DNA from: an uncultured Thalassolituus sp.
Lineage (GTDB): Bacteria; Pseudomonadota; Gammaproteobacteria; Pseudomonadales; Oceanobacteraceae
Direction of reading: 5' to 3'
Assembly: GCA_913061435.1 (NCBI GenBank)
Contig: CAJXUK010000008.1
Location: 1-64,000, forward strand
Length of the DNA: 64,000 bases
Made by a program: the position numbers and the translations under genes. The stretch's first letter is position 1. Every line of letters starts with the position of its first letter. The notes beneath the pieces were generated by a model that did not search any database, was not told the DNA's origin, and was given only the letters and a program-made list of their open reading frames with translations. Below are positions 27,300 to 35,824 of this stretch, piece by piece.

Positions 27300-27504
27300 G
27301 GTTACGCTCCAAAAGCTGCAAGCGCTCGATCATTTCGTTAACCTTACGGCGTGCAATATCATTTTGTTGCATGAGTTTACCGCGCTCGGCTTGCCAGCGA
27401 GCTTCAGATACCTTCATGGCAGACATCTTTTGTTGCATCTCGTTATTATCTGAGATGAGCTTATCGATGTTGCTTTGTAAGCGAGTTAAGTCGGGTTGTT
27501 TCAT
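27292..27504 (-). CDS. Small coiled-coil protein, ZapB-like (TIGR02449 type)
   Basis: A 70-residue, almost wholly coiled-coil protein with heptad-like spacing (LTRLQSNIDKLISDNNEMQQKM, then RWQAERGKLMQQN). Proteins of this size immediately before zapA belong to a family annotated as TIGR02449 and are ZapB-like, suggesting a divisome partner of ZapA. Function is inferred from position and coiled-coil character only. It is the first gene of the zapA transcript, divergent from ygfB. Confidence 0.75.
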   Translation of the reverse strand: MKQPDLTRLQSNIDKLISDNNEMQQKMSAMKVSEARWQAERGKLMQQNDIARRKVNEMIERLQLLERNRG

Positions 27505-27636
27505 TTTCCAATATCTTTTGGTTTTTGTTTATTGACTATAAGAGACCTTGTGAATAGGGTCAATCTCAGAGAGTGATGCAGCTGACATTCATGCTAAACT
27601 CTGCATATTACTTTCATACTCAAAATAAGATACCTC

Positions 27637-28233
27637 ATGCAACAGAATATATCGATTCCCTTTCATCAATTTGCTAATGCCATGGTTACGATAGGTGCCC
27701 TTGGCTCACCTTCTGGTCTCCATGGTTGGTTGACGGGCTATTTAAGTACTGGCGCGCGTTTAACTGATGCACAGTGGCAAACCGAAGCAGAGAACTACCT
27801 AGAAACACCAGAAGCACTACCTAAACCCGTTCAAAGCCTTATGACATTATTTTATGGCTGGGTATTAAAAGGGCTAGAAAATGAGAGTATGAATTTTACG
27901 TTGTTTTTGCCCGAAAGTGATGACTGTGAACTGAGTCAGCAAGTTGATGCCCTAGCCCAATGGAGCAAAGGTTTTTTGGATGGTTTTGGTGCATCGGGTA
28001 AAGTTACCGGTAAATTGAACGATGAAACTCGTGAAGTTCTGCAGCACTTTGATGCTTTTAGTCAGGTTGAATTAACTGCCGACGACAGCCCAGAAGACAG
28101 TGAAGATTTGTTGCAAGAGTTAGTAGAGCACGCAAAAGTTGCTGCGCTTACTGTATTTTTGGCGTTTAACGAACCTGATGTTGCTGAACCTAAAATTATT
28201 GATGAAGATCAGCAAAAACCTCAATTGCACTAA
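27637..28233 (+). CDS. ygfB: YgfB/UPF0149 family protein
   Basis: A 198-residue acidic protein matching the UPF0149 family: FHQFANAMVTIGALGSPSGLHGWLTGYL at the N-terminus, LFLPESDDCELSQQVDALAQWSKGFLDGFG in the middle, and a strongly acidic tail. YgfB proteins are cytoplasmic; in Pseudomonas aeruginosa YgfB has been linked to control of ampDh3. It stands upstream of pepP-ubiH-ubiI, as in E. coli and pseudomonads, 66 bases ahead of pepP, so it is probably the first gene of that operon. Confidence 0.88.
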   Translation: MQQNISIPFHQFANAMVTIGALGSPSGLHGWLTGYLSTGARLTDAQWQTEAENYLETPEALPKPVQSLMTLFYGWVLKGLENESMNFTLFLPESDDCELSQQVDALAQWSKGFLDGFGASGKVTGKLNDETREVLQHFDAFSQVELTADDSPEDSEDLLQELVEHAKVAALTVFLAFNEPDVAEPKIIDEDQQKPQLH

Positions 28234-28299
28234 ATTACCCTTTATCTTGTATTAGAATTGCGTTGATACAAGGTTCGCTGTTTGCATTAAGGAATACTT

Positions 28300-29628
28300 A
28301 TGAAACTTGCCCAATCTGAATACGCTCAACGTCGTCAGCAACTGATGCAGCGCATGGCCGAGAACAGCATTGCGATTGTTCCAACAGCAAAAGCTTGTGT
28401 GCGTAATAGCGATGTAGAGCATCTATTTCGTCAAGATAGCGACTTTTATTATTTATCTGGGTTCGCTGAAGCCAATGCATGCTTGGTTCTTATCCCAGGG
28501 CGTGAAGACGGTGAGTATATTGTATTTTGCGAAGATAAAGATCCTGCAATGGAAATCTGGACAGGCCGTCGAGCGGGCCCAGACGGAGCTGCTAGAGACT
28601 TTTTTGCAGACCAAGCGTATCCAATAGAAGCCATTGATTCCATATTGCCAGAGCTGATTGAAGGTAAGTCAAAAATTTATACTGCCATGGGTGCTAATAC
28701 TGAGTTCGACAGTCAGTTAACTCATTGGGTTAATCAAGTGAAAGGTATGGTTCGCAAGGGCGCTCAGGTTCCTCACGAATACTCAGGGCTTGATTATTTA
28801 CTGCATGAGATGCGTTTGATTAAATCTGCTGCAGAAATTGAAATCATGCAAAAGGCGGCTGATATCTCGGCGGCGGCTCATTGCCGCGCAATGACCACCG
28901 CCAAGCCTGGCTGTTTTGAATATCAGCTAGAAGCTGAGTTGTTGCATGAATTTACCCGCAATGGCAGTCGTTGGCCTGCATACCCATCGATTGTCGGCGG
29001 CGGCGATAATGCCTGTATTCTTCATTACACTAATAATGACCAAGAAATTAAAGACGGTAGCTTGGTGCTTATTGATGCCGGTTGTGAGCTGGATTATTAC
29101 GCCGCTGACATTACACGTACTTTTCCAGTTAACGGCACATTCAGCGCAGAACAAAAAGCGCTGTATGAGCTGGTATTAAAATCACAGTTAGCCGCTATCG
29201 AACAAGTTAAGCCAGGTAATAGTTGGAATGCACCCCATGAAACCGCTGTGCAAGTCTTAGTGGAAGGCTTGCTTGAGCTTGGTTTGTTAAACGGTGATGC
29301 TCAGCAGATTATTGAAGATGAAAGCTATCGAACTTTTTATATGCATCGAACTGGCCATTGGTTAGGCATGGATGTACATGATGTCGGCGGATATCGAGTT
29401 AATAAGCAGTGGCGCCCTTTAGAGCCGGGTATGGTATTAACTGTAGAGCCGGGGCTATACGTCGCACCTGATTGTGAAGAAGTTGATGAGCGCTGGCGCG
29501 GTATAGGCATTCGCATCGAAGATGATGTTGTTGTCACTGAACATGGCTGCCACGTGTTAACGCACAAGGTACCCAAAACCGTCACAGAGATCGAAGCACT
29601 GATGAAAAGTGCCAGTGAGTTAAACTAA
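28300..29628 (+). CDS. pepP: Xaa-Pro aminopeptidase
   Basis: A 442-residue cytoplasmic metalloprotease removing N-terminal residues before proline. The creatinase-like N-domain includes DFYYLSGFAEANACLVL; the C-terminal pita-bread domain shows the dinuclear metal ligands in LIDAGCELDYYAADITRTFP, HRTGHWLGMDVHDVGGY, VLTVEPGLYV and GIGIRIEDDVVV. Length equals E. coli PepP. The stop overlaps the ubiH ATG (TAATG), so the genes are coupled. Confidence 0.95.
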   Translation: MKLAQSEYAQRRQQLMQRMAENSIAIVPTAKACVRNSDVEHLFRQDSDFYYLSGFAEANACLVLIPGREDGEYIVFCEDKDPAMEIWTGRRAGPDGAARDFFADQAYPIEAIDSILPELIEGKSKIYTAMGANTEFDSQLTHWVNQVKGMVRKGAQVPHEYSGLDYLLHEMRLIKSAAEIEIMQKAADISAAAHCRAMTTAKPGCFEYQLEAELLHEFTRNGSRWPAYPSIVGGGDNACILHYTNNDQEIKDGSLVLIDAGCELDYYAADITRTFPVNGTFSAEQKALYELVLKSQLAAIEQVKPGNSWNAPHETAVQVLVEGLLELGLLNGDAQQIIEDESYRTFYMHRTGHWLGMDVHDVGGYRVNKQWRPLEPGMVLTVEPGLYVAPDCEEVDERWRGIGIRIEDDVVVTEHGCHVLTHKVPKTVTEIEALMKSASELN

Positions 29629-30923
29629 TGGCCAAGATAAATGACTCAACATCGTATGATGTGTTAATTGTAGGTGCGGGTATGGCGGGGCTTAGTCTGG
29701 TTCATTTGCTGCGACACAGCATTGAGCAAGGACTAAAAGTTGCTTTAGTTGAGCGAGTTGAGCTGCCAGCGGTATCAGAGCCCTTAACCAATGATTTTGA
29801 GCAAGCGCCGCCCAGTTTTGATGGTCGCGCCACTGCACTGTCGTTTGGCACTCAACAAATCTTTGCTCAATTAGGGGTTTGGCCAAATTTAGCAGCGGCG
29901 GCTTGCCCTATTCATAGCATTCAGGTGTCAGATCAGGGGCGCTTTGGGCAAACGCATCTGCATCGTAAAGAGGCCGGTGTTGATGCTTTAGGTTACATCA
30001 TTCGCAACCATTCACTAGGCCAAGGGTTGATGGCTGATTTACCAGCAGGGGTTGATATATTAGCGCCCGAATCGGTTAAAAGCATCGCTATTTCTGCCGA
30101 GAACAAAGCTCAATTGCAGTTGGAAAGTGGCAAGCAAATAATGGCAGAGTTGGTGGTGATGGCCGACGGCGGTCGTTCTGATTTAGCTCAACAATTAGGA
30201 ATTCGTCAACAGAAGAATAGCTATGGCACTCATGCGTTAGTCACGTCGGTGCGTATTGATCGCCACCATGAGCATTGGGCTTACGAGCGCTTTACGGATG
30301 CTGGGCCGATTGCCTTATTACCTTTGGCAGAAAAAGAATTTGCGGTGGTTTGGACGCTTAACGATGATCAAATTGAAGAATACTTAGCCGCAGATGATGC
30401 GACCTTGATTGCGCGTTTGCAGCAGGCATTCGGTTATCGTTCTGGCCGCATTGTGGCGATGGGTGAAAGAGCGTGCTACCCACTTGCACTAGTAGAAGCG
30501 ACAGAGCAGGTTCGCCCTCATATTGTGTTGCTGGGCAATGCTGCGCACAGTTTGCACCCAGTAGCTGGCCAAGGTTTTAATTTAGGTTTGCGCGATGCTG
30601 CGGCGTTGGCTCAGTATATTAATCAGGCATTTGCTGAACAATTACCTGTGGGAGCTTGGCCGGTAGTGCAGGGCTATTATCAACAGCAAAAAGCGGATCA
30701 AAACACTACCATCTTGGGAAGCGATGTCCTGCCTAAATTATTTGGTATTAAAAACAAATTGATTAGTATAGGGCGTGATGCTGGTCTGATAGCACTTGCA
30801 CTATCGCCCACTTCTCGCAAGTTATTTGCACGACAGGCAATGGGGATGGGGCAGCCAGCGGCGAAGCTACAGCAGTCGGTTCGCTCTCACAACGCATCTG
30901 CTTCTATGGGACAAACGTCATGA
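29628..30923 (+). CDS. ubiH: 2-octaprenyl-6-methoxyphenol hydroxylase (UbiH)
   Basis: A 431-residue FAD monooxygenase of the UbiH/COQ6 family acting in aerobic ubiquinone synthesis. The FAD dinucleotide loop VGAGMAGLSLVHLL is near residues 16-29, the internal DG motif is VMADGGRSDLA, and the second FAD motif is GNAAHSLHPVAGQGFNLGLRD. Assignment as UbiH rather than UbiI rests on order after pepP, as in E. coli. It overlaps the next gene by four bases (ATGA). Confidence 0.9.
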   Translation: MAKINDSTSYDVLIVGAGMAGLSLVHLLRHSIEQGLKVALVERVELPAVSEPLTNDFEQAPPSFDGRATALSFGTQQIFAQLGVWPNLAAAACPIHSIQVSDQGRFGQTHLHRKEAGVDALGYIIRNHSLGQGLMADLPAGVDILAPESVKSIAISAENKAQLQLESGKQIMAELVVMADGGRSDLAQQLGIRQQKNSYGTHALVTSVRIDRHHEHWAYERFTDAGPIALLPLAEKEFAVVWTLNDDQIEEYLAADDATLIARLQQAFGYRSGRIVAMGERACYPLALVEATEQVRPHIVLLGNAAHSLHPVAGQGFNLGLRDAAALAQYINQAFAEQLPVGAWPVVQGYYQQQKADQNTTILGSDVLPKLFGIKNKLISIGRDAGLIALALSPTSRKLFARQAMGMGQPAAKLQQSVRSHNASASMGQTS

Positions 30924-32164
30924 ACGATTCTTCATTGAATGCCAACTTAGCCCCAACTCAACCAGTTCACTATCAAGTTGTTATTGTCGGCGCTGGTATG
31001 GTCGGTGCTGCATTGGCCGCGGGTTTAGCTAAAACCAATATCTCGGTGGCCTTAATTGAGCCTAATCGAGCGCAACAACCATCAAAAGATCGCATAAGCT
31101 GTGCCGACTTTGGTTCTCGGGTGAGTGCTATTACGGCTCAGAGTGAGTCTTTATTGACCCGCTTGGGTGCTTGGCCATTAATTGATATGAGTCGTAAATC
31201 GCCTTATCAGGGTATGACCGTGTGGGATGCGGAAGGGACGGGGGAAGTTAACTTTGCCGCTAGCGAGCTTCATGTTGATTGCCTAGGTACCATTATTGAA
31301 AACCGTGAAATCGTTTGGGCTTTGCAGCAAGTTGTAGAGCAAGCAGATAACATCACCCTTATTCACGACACCGTGTCGCATATTGATAACCAAGACTCTG
31401 AAGGCTGCACGCCGGTATTCTTAAACTCTGGGCTATCCCTAAAAGCAGATTTGCTGGTGGGGGCAGATGGTGCTTTATCGCGTATTAAACAGTGGGGCGA
31501 ATTTGCCAGTTGTGAGTGGGATTATCAGCATCAAGCCTTGGTTGCTACGATAGAACTTGAACAATCGCACCAGCAAACGGCCTGGCAACGTTTTAGGCCA
31601 GAAGGGCCGTTGGCGTTATTGCCGTTAGCTGCGAACAACGACAAAACATGCTCAATTGTTTGGTCAACTAATAACGACGAGTGTCAGCACTTATTAGGTT
31701 TAAGCGATGAGGATTTTTGCCAAGCGTTAAGTTCGGCTTCAGAAAAACGTTTGGGTAAGGTTGTTAGTGTTGGTCCGCGTATGGCGTTTCCTTTGCGCCA
31801 GCGCCATGCTAAAAATTATGTTGTGCCGGGCATGGCATTAATTGGTGATGCTGCTCATACCATACATCCGTTGGCGGGGCAGGGGGTTAACTTAGGTTTT
31901 AAGGATGTGGCAGCATTAACTGAGGAGTTATTGCGTGCTCATAAACAACAGCTTAACTTAGGAAATTTGGCTGTGCTAAAGCGCTACGAGCGTCGCCGCC
32001 AAGCAGATAATCTAATCACCATGGCGGCTATGGAAGGTTTCAAACGCTTATTTGCTGCAGAGCAGCCAATTGTTAGATTGATCCGTAATCAGGGTATGCG
32101 TTTATTTAATCGTACCGCTGCAGTTAAACAGCATGTTGTGATGCAAGCTATGGGGTTGAAATAG
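30920..32164 (+). CDS. ubiI: UbiI/VisC-type ubiquinone hydroxylase
   Basis: A 414-residue paralogue of UbiH with VGAGMVGAALAAGL near 24-37, the internal LVGADGALSRIKQW, and GDAAHTIHPLAGQGVNLGFKD near the C-terminus. UbiI performs the C5 hydroxylation in ubiquinone synthesis. The ATG overlaps the ubiH stop. A few changes such as UbiF specificity cannot be excluded by eye. It is the last gene of the ygfB-pepP-ubiH-ubiI unit and converges with the HDOD gene 24 bases on. Confidence 0.87.
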   Translation: MNDSSLNANLAPTQPVHYQVVIVGAGMVGAALAAGLAKTNISVALIEPNRAQQPSKDRISCADFGSRVSAITAQSESLLTRLGAWPLIDMSRKSPYQGMTVWDAEGTGEVNFAASELHVDCLGTIIENREIVWALQQVVEQADNITLIHDTVSHIDNQDSEGCTPVFLNSGLSLKADLLVGADGALSRIKQWGEFASCEWDYQHQALVATIELEQSHQQTAWQRFRPEGPLALLPLAANNDKTCSIVWSTNNDECQHLLGLSDEDFCQALSSASEKRLGKVVSVGPRMAFPLRQRHAKNYVVPGMALIGDAAHTIHPLAGQGVNLGFKDVAALTEELLRAHKQQLNLGNLAVLKRYERRRQADNLITMAAMEGFKRLFAAEQPIVRLIRNQGMRLFNRTAAVKQHVVMQAMGLK

Positions 32165-32187
32165 CTATTGAATTAACAGGTTCAGTG

Positions 32188-33066
32188 TTAAAACGCATAG
32201 TTTTTAGCACTGATGCCCATTTCTTCTGCGTTCGCTTGCAGTTGTTCTAAGTCGTAATCCCCTAAACCTAGGTGGGTAAGTATTTCATCGCCAATTATTT
32301 CCCACTCGTAATCAATTTCTTGATTGCCTAAAATTTTAAAGCTGCCGCATACGTGCTCTGAAATTTTTAGTATGGCCAAGAGGGTTTTTGCTTCGCTGTC
32401 GATTGAATGCTGATCAACAAAATAACGTTTGCAATTATGATGCTCGGCGATGGCATCACACAAAATTTTGGGTAAATTCCAAGACTTGGCAATATAGTAG
32501 CCCACTACGGCGTGGTTGGTTTTAAGTAACGTGTTTTCAACATCAATGATACGCTCTGGGCTGTCTTGATAGGATTTCTCAACAACATCTAAGTAATGCT
32601 CAAAGCGGTTCATTAATAACGGGACACCGGCGTTATGAAATAAACCGAGTAGATAAGCCAAATCAGGCTTTTGGTAACCGACTTGTTGTGCAACATTGGT
32701 TGCGATCATGGCAATATCGTTGGCTGTATCCCAAAATCGATTCATGTAAGTGATGGTTTCATCCGACATCTCACTTTTAATGGATACGCCATTAATAATG
32801 TTGATGACGCTGTCGAGACCAATTAACGAAACCGCTTGAGATACCGAGGTGATTTTATTGGTTAGGCCATAAAATGGCGAGTTAACCACTTTTAACATGG
32901 TGCCAGTTAAACCGACATCACGGCGAATCAGTTTAGCGATTTGATCCAAGTCTGGATTGGGCATGATTTGCTCAATCTGCAGATCGACCAGTATTTGAGG
33001 CTGGGGTGGGATCTTAATACCATGAAGAACATTTTCAATTTGTTCAGATGTTAGCGCCTCTGCCAT
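32188..33066 (-). CDS. HDOD-domain signalling protein
   Basis: A 292-residue single-domain HDOD protein (about 13-210), a degenerate relative of HD phosphohydrolases lacking the metal-binding HD pair; GLFHNAGVPLLMNRF and EHHN are the corresponding remnants. LIRRDVGLTGTMLKVVNSPFYGL is the usual HDOD start. Such proteins act in signal output without known catalysis, often with chemotaxis or cyclic-di-GMP circuits. No receiver domain is attached. It follows the imelysin gene on the same strand by 76 bases. Confidence 0.85.
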   Translation of the reverse strand: MAEALTSEQIENVLHGIKIPPQPQILVDLQIEQIMPNPDLDQIAKLIRRDVGLTGTMLKVVNSPFYGLTNKITSVSQAVSLIGLDSVINIINGVSIKSEMSDETITYMNRFWDTANDIAMIATNVAQQVGYQKPDLAYLLGLFHNAGVPLLMNRFEHYLDVVEKSYQDSPERIIDVENTLLKTNHAVVGYYIAKSWNLPKILCDAIAEHHNCKRYFVDQHSIDSEAKTLLAILKISEHVCGSFKILGNQEIDYEWEIIGDEILTHLGLGDYDLEQLQANAEEMGISAKNYAF

Positions 33067-33142
33067 GATGAATTTCCTGAGTGCTGTTATTAAATCAACT
33101 TAAATTATTCTCTTAGTTTAGTCGATAATTATCACTATAGAA

Positions 33143-34393
33143 TTAATCTAAGTCAGGTAATGTGACTGCGAGTGATGTAGCTGCTCGCCGTAAGCTTGAT
33201 AGCAATCCTATAATATCTTGTTTGCATTGATTGACGGTGGAAATTTCTGTGGTCATTTTGTTAATACAGCTCTGACTTTTTTGCAGGCCAGCTAAAAATT
33301 CACCAGCAACCTGATCGTTAGCTTGTTGCATTAAAAAATACAGGCTAGCTTCTTGTTGCTCAGTGTCTTTTGGCACAAACCATTGTTCAATGCCTAACAG
33401 TAAAGCCGCTAGATCAGCTTGGCTGGTTTGGCTAAATTCAGAACTGGTGAGCGCAAAACGTTTATTCAAAATTTCTACACTGATTAATTTTTGTGCAGCA
33501 ATAAAAGCCGCTTGCAGTGTGTTTTCGGCACGACTTTGTTGTACTAATTGTGCGTAATAACCGCTACTGGGTTCCCAGCGCCGCTGTATTCGATGTAAAT
33601 CTTTTAATAACAACTCGGTAATAAGCTGAGTGTATTGGCGTCTACGGTTATGATTTTGCGGTTCTGATGGCAGAGCGTTCGGGGTTAAAGCATCAGAATA
33701 CACATCATAATCTGCGTGTTCGGCGTCATTAATAGGTATTGGAGCGGTATTTTCTTGTGGATAGAAATCATAAACAGTTCGCTGACCTTCATTACCCCAC
33801 AGCATGAACTCTAACGCGTGAAAGCCTAAGCTAGCATTGGAACGATCGGTAAAGCCATGTTGAGAGCGTAAACTTGTTTCATCAATAGTTAGGGTTAAGT
33901 CGTTGACAATGCCACTAAATGGATAGTTTTGGATATAATCAATATAACCCCCTTCGATAGGCCAACTGTCGAGTTGGCTCAGTAAGTCTTGATAACTGAT
34001 GCCTTGCTTATGCCAATCCGGTGGATCTTGCAGAGGAAGGTAGGAAAAAATGAGGCTAGTTAAAAAAGCATCGTAAGCTATTCTCCAAGCTTGTTGGGTT
34101 TCTGCTTGGTTTAGTGGCGTTGGGTGGTGCATAAATGAAGCCAGCTTGCTATCGAGTATTTGCGCTGCTTGGTCAGCATTCGACAAGCGGGTGTATGCAA
34201 TAATGCCTACCTGGGCGGCAAAAGCCTGACTATCAAGGGTTGTTTTTATTTTTTCTTGAGCAGCTACGGTTTTTTGCTCTGGACTGCAGCCACTCATGAG
34301 TATTAAGCTGCTAGCAAAGCCCAGTAATAAAGCAACGCGAGTGGCTAGTGTTGATATGCAATACAACATGCAGCGTAAGCTACAACGCAACAT
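33143..34393 (-). CDS. Imelysin-family lipoprotein
   Basis: A 416-residue lipoprotein: a signal peptide with the lipobox LMSGC (Cys36) is followed by an imelysin fold. The diagnostic GxHxxE motif is GFHALEFMLWG near 190-200. Imelysins (IrpA, EfeO/ICMP relatives) are iron-regulated periplasmic or surface proteins of uncertain role in iron or haem handling. The ATG has an AGGAG ribosome site. It begins 12 bases after the HAD gene, so it is cotranscribed with it. No Fur box was recognised upstream of that HAD gene. Confidence 0.85.
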   Translation of the reverse strand: MLRCSLRCMLYCISTLATRVALLLGFASSLILMSGCSPEQKTVAAQEKIKTTLDSQAFAAQVGIIAYTRLSNADQAAQILDSKLASFMHHPTPLNQAETQQAWRIAYDAFLTSLIFSYLPLQDPPDWHKQGISYQDLLSQLDSWPIEGGYIDYIQNYPFSGIVNDLTLTIDETSLRSQHGFTDRSNASLGFHALEFMLWGNEGQRTVYDFYPQENTAPIPINDAEHADYDVYSDALTPNALPSEPQNHNRRRQYTQLITELLLKDLHRIQRRWEPSSGYYAQLVQQSRAENTLQAAFIAAQKLISVEILNKRFALTSSEFSQTSQADLAALLLGIEQWFVPKDTEQQEASLYFLMQQANDQVAGEFLAGLQKSQSCINKMTTEISTVNQCKQDIIGLLSSLRRAATSLAVTLPDLD

Positions 34394-34404
34394 AAGTGGC
34401 TCCT

Positions 34405-35073
34405 TTATTTTCTCGCATCATCTAATAAGCTAATAATGGGCCAGCCATTGCGTTTTGCTGTATCGGTTAACACTTCATCGGCATCAACCGCAACAGGGTT
34501 ATCGACAATGTTAAGCAGTGGTAGGTCGTTGTGGGAATCACTGTAAAAATAGGCACCCTCTAACGAAATCTTCTTTTCTTCTAACCACATATTTAAGCGC
34601 GTTACTTTACCTTGATGAAAGCTTGGTATGCCTGATATGCGACCACTGTATTGGCCATTGATCAGTTCTGGTTCTGGTGCAATCAGCTCATCAAAACCCA
34701 GTAAGGTTGCAATGGGGCGGGTAATAAACGCGTTGGTTGCGGTGATGATTAATAAATCATCACCCGCAGCACGATGTTGAGCAATTAAATCTCGTGATTT
34801 TTGGGTAATTAGCGGTTTGATGCGATCTTCAATAAACTCTTCACGTAAAGCCAGCATAGTGTTAATTGGGTTTTCGGTCAGTGGTTTTAGCACAAAATCT
34901 AAATACTCAAAAATATCTAAGCTGCCAGCTTTATATTGTTCATAAAAATAGTCATTTTGCTGTTGGTAGTAATCTGGATTAACCACTTTTTTATCAACTA
35001 AGAACTGCCCCCAGGCATGATCACTGTCACCGGATAAAAGAGTATGGTCTAGATCAAAAATCGCCAATGCCAC
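34405..35073 (-). CDS. HAD-IB family phosphatase (SerB-like)
   Basis: A 222-residue HAD hydrolase. Motif I is IFDLDHTLLSGDS (the DxDxT nucleophile region), motif II is LLIITATN, motif III is a lysine in FHQGKVTRL, and motif IV is YFYSDSHNDLPLL. The alpha-helical cap between motifs I and II is typical of subclass IB, which includes phosphoserine phosphatases and YfhB-type lipid phosphatases; proteins beside rppH in gammaproteobacteria are of this kind. The GTG at 35073 with an AGGA ribosome site is preferred over an upstream ATG that would add a stretch unlike the family. Divergent from rppH. Confidence 0.83.
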   Translation of the reverse strand: MALAIFDLDHTLLSGDSDHAWGQFLVDKKVVNPDYYQQQNDYFYEQYKAGSLDIFEYLDFVLKPLTENPINTMLALREEFIEDRIKPLITQKSRDLIAQHRAAGDDLLIITATNAFITRPIATLLGFDELIAPEPELINGQYSGRISGIPSFHQGKVTRLNMWLEEKKISLEGAYFYSDSHNDLPLLNIVDNPVAVDADEVLTDTAKRNGWPIISLLDDARK

Positions 35074-35282
35074 TGTGTGAATCCTCAAAATCAACATCAA
35101 AATTAATATCAAAAGCTATTCTAATAGTTAGTGCGCTGGCTGTCGTTAATTTAATGCAGAGTGTGTGATAACGGTTGAGATATGATCAGCGGATAGCTAA
35201 ATAGCGACCATATAAAGGTATTACTTGACCTTTGGCGCAAAATACGCAAATTTGGGGCATTAGATATTTTCAGGATTGCATT

Positions 35283-35777
35283 GTGATTGATGAGGACGGC
35301 TACCGTCCCAATGTAGGTATCATCCTTTGTAATAAACAAGGTGATGTCCTTTGGGCGCGGAGAATTGGTCAAGATGCCTGGCAATTTCCTCAGGGAGGGA
35401 TTAAAGATTATGAATCTCCTGAAGACGCACTTTACCGTGAACTGGCTGAAGAAGTTGGTTTAACACGTAAAGATGTTGAGGTGTTGGGTAGTACACGAGG
35501 TTGGTTGCGTTATCGTTTGCCAAGGCGAATGATTAGATACAACAGTAAACCAGTGTGCGTTGGCCAAAAACAAAAATGGTACTTGCTGCAGCTGCTTAGC
35601 GACGACGAGCAGATAAACGTGAGCACAACCCCTAAACCAGAATTTGATGGCTGGCGCTGGGTCAGTTATTGGTTTCCTTTAGGGCAAGTTGTTGCTTTTA
35701 AACGTGATGTTTATCGGCGAGCATTAAAAGAATTATCCCCTAAGATTGTGCGTTTACAGCGCCAAGCAGAACCTTAG
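35283..35777 (+). CDS. rppH: RNA pyrophosphohydrolase
   Basis: A 164-residue Nudix enzyme that removes pyrophosphate from the 5' end of mRNAs and starts their decay. The Nudix box reads [17 protein letters not shown] then AEEVGL. The GTG at 35283 is chosen because it gives the normal [16 protein letters not shown] beginning and has AGGA seven bases upstream; an ATG at 35232 adds 17 unusual residues. A possible promoter is TTGAGA (35175-35180) and TAAATA with 17 bases between. rppH before ptsP is the standard gammaproteobacterial order. Confidence 0.94.
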   Translation: MIDEDGYRPNVGIILCNKQGDVLWARRIGQDAWQFPQGGIKDYESPEDALYRELAEEVGLTRKDVEVLGSTRGWLRYRLPRRMIRYNSKPVCVGQKQKWYLLQLLSDDEQINVSTTPKPEFDGWRWVSYWFPLGQVVAFKRDVYRRALKELSPKIVRLQRQAEP

Positions 35778-35824
35778 AGAACGCGATTGAATCAGACCTA
35801 ATATAAAGAGCGGTAACAAAAGAG

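Noticed and set aside
35074..35282. Fur box controlling the HAD-imelysin genes
   Set aside because: No 19-bp GATAATGATAATCATTATC-like palindrome was found in this divergent region.
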